Positions 21,202-23,496 of a stretch of 23,496 nucleotides of DNA are shown here, piece after piece (the stretch's first letter is position 1; every line of letters starts with the position of its first letter). The notes under the pieces are model-generated. The model worked only from the letters and a program-made list of their open reading frames with translations. It had not been told where the DNA came from and searched no databases. A program made the position numbers and the translations under genes. Source of the stretch: a virus; IMG/VR virus record IMGVR_UViG_3300044616_000038, positions 1 to 23,496 of that record, one strand, 5' to 3'.

Positions 21202-23496
21202 ATGGCAGATCTCCCGCGTGGGCTTCGGAATAACAATCCGGGCAACATCGTTCTTTCTGACATCCCTTGGCTCGGAAAGATAGCGGGAGAAGACGAGCGG
21301 TTCGAGACGTTCCAAACCCCGGAGCATGGTCTCCGGGCGTTGTCTTTAAATCTTCTCAACTACGCTCGTAAGTACGGTCTGCAGACTGTCGAGGACATCA
21401 TCCCTCGGTGGGCACCGGCCACTGAAAACAACACGACTGCGTACATCAACTCGGTCTCTAAGAAGTTGGGTATCGACCCGACACAGCCTTTAGATCTTGA
21501 AGACCCAAACATGTTGGCGAAGCTTAGCTCTGCCATCGTCGCCCATGAGAACGGCAAAGACCCCTACGCGCCAGACCAATACCTGATGGCAGCGCAGTCC
21601 GCGAGTGGACAGAAAGAACTCGCCCCGGGCGTGACGGAGAATCCGAAGCAGCCCATAGCTGCACCTGAAGTGGTACCGATGGAGGAAGCTCCTCGCATCG
21701 CCAAACTCACGGGCATGACGACGGAACAGATTGCTGCTCTGCCGCTCAACACTCGTTTTGAAGAGCCTGCTCAAGAAGCGCCCCAGCCTGACAATGAATC
21801 GCGCTTGGTACGGTACGCCCAGTACCTGATGGAGAACCAAGACAAAATTGAAACACCAGAATTCAAAGCGGTCGCTCAGGCTTATCGTGCGTTGCGTGGT
21901 GAACAAACTCCGGCCCCAGCACCTGAAGAAGGCGCGGCTGAAACACCTAAAGAACGTGCTGGGTTTTTCTCCTCAGCTAAAGAAGCCGCAGGTACTTTGC
22001 TCGGACTGCCGGAGGCTGCTCGGTTTGGCGTAGCGGAAGGTGAAGCACGTCCTGCTGCTCGTGAGGATTTACTCAAGACAACCGAGTCTGAATACCAAGC
22101 CCTTCCTCTTTCGGAAGTTAGTAGTGCTGGAGACTTTGTAGACTGGCTGCAGAGTACGGGCGGTGCGATGGCGGGTTATCTCGCTGCTCCGGGTGCGGCT
22201 GCTGGCCTTGCCAAAATTTTGACGAAGGCTCCGGGTCCAGCAAAGTTGGCTGGTTATGGTGTTCTCGGTGCTCAGTACGCAATCGACAACCTGACTCGTC
22301 AGGCTCAAACTCAACAAGAACAGATTGATGCAGGTGAAGATCCTCAAGCAACCAGCCTGCCGAAAGCCTTGGTGGCTGCATACGGCCAGACCAAACTGGA
22401 TCAAATTGGATTCGATTTCTTCAAGCCGCTGTTTAGTAAGTTCCCACTGCTCAACAATTTGGTTGGCGAAGGCGCGGAAAAAACTGCCAAAGAAACCGAA
22501 GACATTTTGGTCGATGCTCTTAACAACAAAGCCCTTTCCACCGGTAAAGGAGTTGTAACTGGCATCGGCAAGGGCGTGGCCTTTGAGATCCCGCAAGAAA
22601 TCGCTCAGTCCATGCTTGAACGCTGGCAGTCCGGGCTTTCCCTGTCTGATGCCGATGCGCGTGGTGAATACTTCGAGGCGGGTGCCGCTGCTGCAATCTT
22701 CGGTGGTGGTATCGGTGGTGTGTCTGGAGTATTTGAGAACGCCGCCAAGCGCCAAGAGGCGGAAGACATTCTCCGTAAGCGGGCTGCAGACAAGGTCAAA
22801 GAAGCTGAGCCTGAGACAGTTACAACCGAAACCGAGCCTGTCAAAACATTGACGGGAGGTCCGCAGCAAGAAGTCACTGCTGGTGAAGTCAATCTGACGC
22901 AGATGCTCGGTGGCTTTGAGCAAGTAAGCGGGGAAGCTCCGCCTACTACCACCCCTGCTGCCCCGGCCCCTACCGGAAAGAAAGTCCGTGGCCCCGCCAT
23001 CGCTGAGTGGGAAAGCCTCGATGACGCTGGACTGGCCCAGCTTCGTGAAACCGCTCTTGCTCGCGGTGTATCGCCTGAAATCCTGCAGGAGTTTGAATCG
23101 CGCTTTGGCGAAGTGAAGGCGGCTCGACAAGACCCAAAGTCCAACGCATTTAAACTAAACGCACAAGTTCAGAAAAACACGAAGCTCTTTAAGAAAATTC
23201 AGCAGGCGATTGCTGAGCCTGAAGCGCCAAGTAAATTTGCTAAGCGTGAGGAACCAACCGTTCCCACCGTGGGCAGTGCTGTCACTCAACCTCCTGCATA
23301 TCGCCCTCCTACTCGCCAACCGGTTGCTGTCCCTGCTACATTCGCTCCTGATGCTGGAAGAGGAATATTTACAGGAGAAGTACCGAAGGGTGCTGGAGCT
23401 AGACGAAAGTCAGTTCGCGGCGGCACTGGATTGCCTGTACAACAACAAGGACCCGTCACCGGAGCTACACCATCTGGAGAGACAGGATTGGCTGGC
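21202..23496 (+). CDS. Ejection protein with N-terminal peptidoglycan-hydrolase-like domain (partial)
   Basis: An open frame of 765 codons from ATG 21202 that has no stop before the window end, so the C-terminus is missing. Residues 1-125 (LPRGLRNNNPGNI, RFETFQTPEHGLRALSLNLL, IIPRWAPATENNTTAYI, AHENGKDPY) match the 'RG-RNNNPGNI ... RWAP-TEN-T--Y' domain of virion structural proteins with a lysozyme-like fold (structural protein P5-like). This suggests local cell-wall digestion during infection. The remainder is rich in Ala, Glu, Pro and Lys. Two hydrophobic Gly/Ala stretches near 320-340 and 493-511 could insert into membrane. The architecture of a hydrolase head on a very long helical body parallels T7 gp16-type ejection proteins by analogy only. 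GGGAAG at 21191-21196 lies 5 bases before the start. Confidence 0.75.
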   Translation, partial: MADLPRGLRNNNPGNIVLSDIPWLGKIAGEDERFETFQTPEHGLRALSLNLLNYARKYGLQTVEDIIPRWAPATENNTTAYINSVSKKLGIDPTQPLDLEDPNMLAKLSSAIVAHENGKDPYAPDQYLMAAQSASGQKELAPGVTENPKQPIAAPEVVPMEEAPRIAKLTGMTTEQIAALPLNTRFEEPAQEAPQPDNESRLVRYAQYLMENQDKIETPEFKAVAQAYRALRGEQTPAPAPEEGAAETPKERAGFFSSAKEAAGTLLGLPEAARFGVAEGEARPAAREDLLKTTESEYQALPLSEVSSAGDFVDWLQSTGGAMAGYLAAPGAAAGLAKILTKAPGPAKLAGYGVLGAQYAIDNLTRQAQTQQEQIDAGEDPQATSLPKALVAAYGQTKLDQIGFDFFKPLFSKFPLLNNLVGEGAEKTAKETEDILVDALNNKALSTGKGVVTGIGKGVAFEIPQEIAQSMLERWQSGLSLSDADARGEYFEAGAAAAIFGGGIGGVSGVFENAAKRQEAEDILRKRAADKVKEAEPETVTTETEPVKTLTGGPQQEVTAGEVNLTQMLGGFEQVSGEAPPTTTPAAPAPTGKKVRGPAIAEWESLDDAGLAQLRETALARGVSPEILQEFESRFGEVKAARQDPKSNAFKLNAQVQKNTKLFKKIQQAIAEPEAPSKFAKREEPTVPTVGSAVTQPPAYRPPTRQPVAVPATFAPDAGRGIFTGEVPKGAGARRKSVRGGTGLPVQQQGPVTGATPSGETGLAG

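Noticed and set aside
22069-23130. 353-residue open frame on the minus strand, with a 179-residue one in another frame (22605-23144)
   Set aside because: Both lie opposite the open + strand gene starting at 21202, which has a ribosome site, a recognisable N-terminal domain and phage-like composition. The minus-strand proteins are Ser/Arg-rich without recognisable domains.

Overview
The window is one continuous stretch of a tailed-phage genome (Caudoviricetes), almost certainly a short-tailed podovirus. Every convincing gene is on the + strand. Genes are packed end to end, most stop and start codons overlap (TAATG, TGATG, ATGA or GTGA), and no gap reaches 50 bases. No integrase, transposase, tRNA, CRISPR array, replication gene or terminator is visible. 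Several proteins belong to types common in phages of marine and freshwater bacteria (for example the 126-residue protein at 9415-9795 and the 2OG-Fe(II) oxygenase at 8807-9412), so an aquatic phage is the best guess. The sequence does not name the host.

Layout from left to right: the C-terminal end of an upstream gene (3-92); a head-to-tail adaptor-like protein (89-730) and a small hypothetical protein (730-975); a small beta-rich virion protein and a modular tail fiber (975-2825); two small beta proteins alternating with two very glycine-rich fiber genes that hold six copies of one ~250-residue module (2830-8562); a short accessory protein, a 2OG-Fe(II) oxygenase and an aquatic-phage family protein (8562-9795); a protein built from eight 22-residue repeats (9800-10489); a tail fiber or spike ending in an S74 self-cleaving chaperone domain (10500-11885); a holin and endolysin pair (11882-12852); a tail-nozzle-like protein resembling P22 gp10 (12852-15161) and a beta-sandwich virion protein (15161-15760); and finally four large proteins that look like the internal or ejection proteins of podoviruses (15795 to the window end). 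The last has a peptidoglycan-hydrolase-like N-terminus and runs off the right edge.

Together this is the late virion-assembly and lysis region. The adaptor and nozzle build the short tail. The fibers and glycine-rich adhesins probably form a multi-part receptor-binding apparatus. The ejection proteins probably breach the cell wall and carry DNA across the envelope. The holin and endolysin release progeny. The most unusual parts are the six-module glycine-rich array with an oxygenase gene almost directly behind it, and the 22-residue repeat protein.
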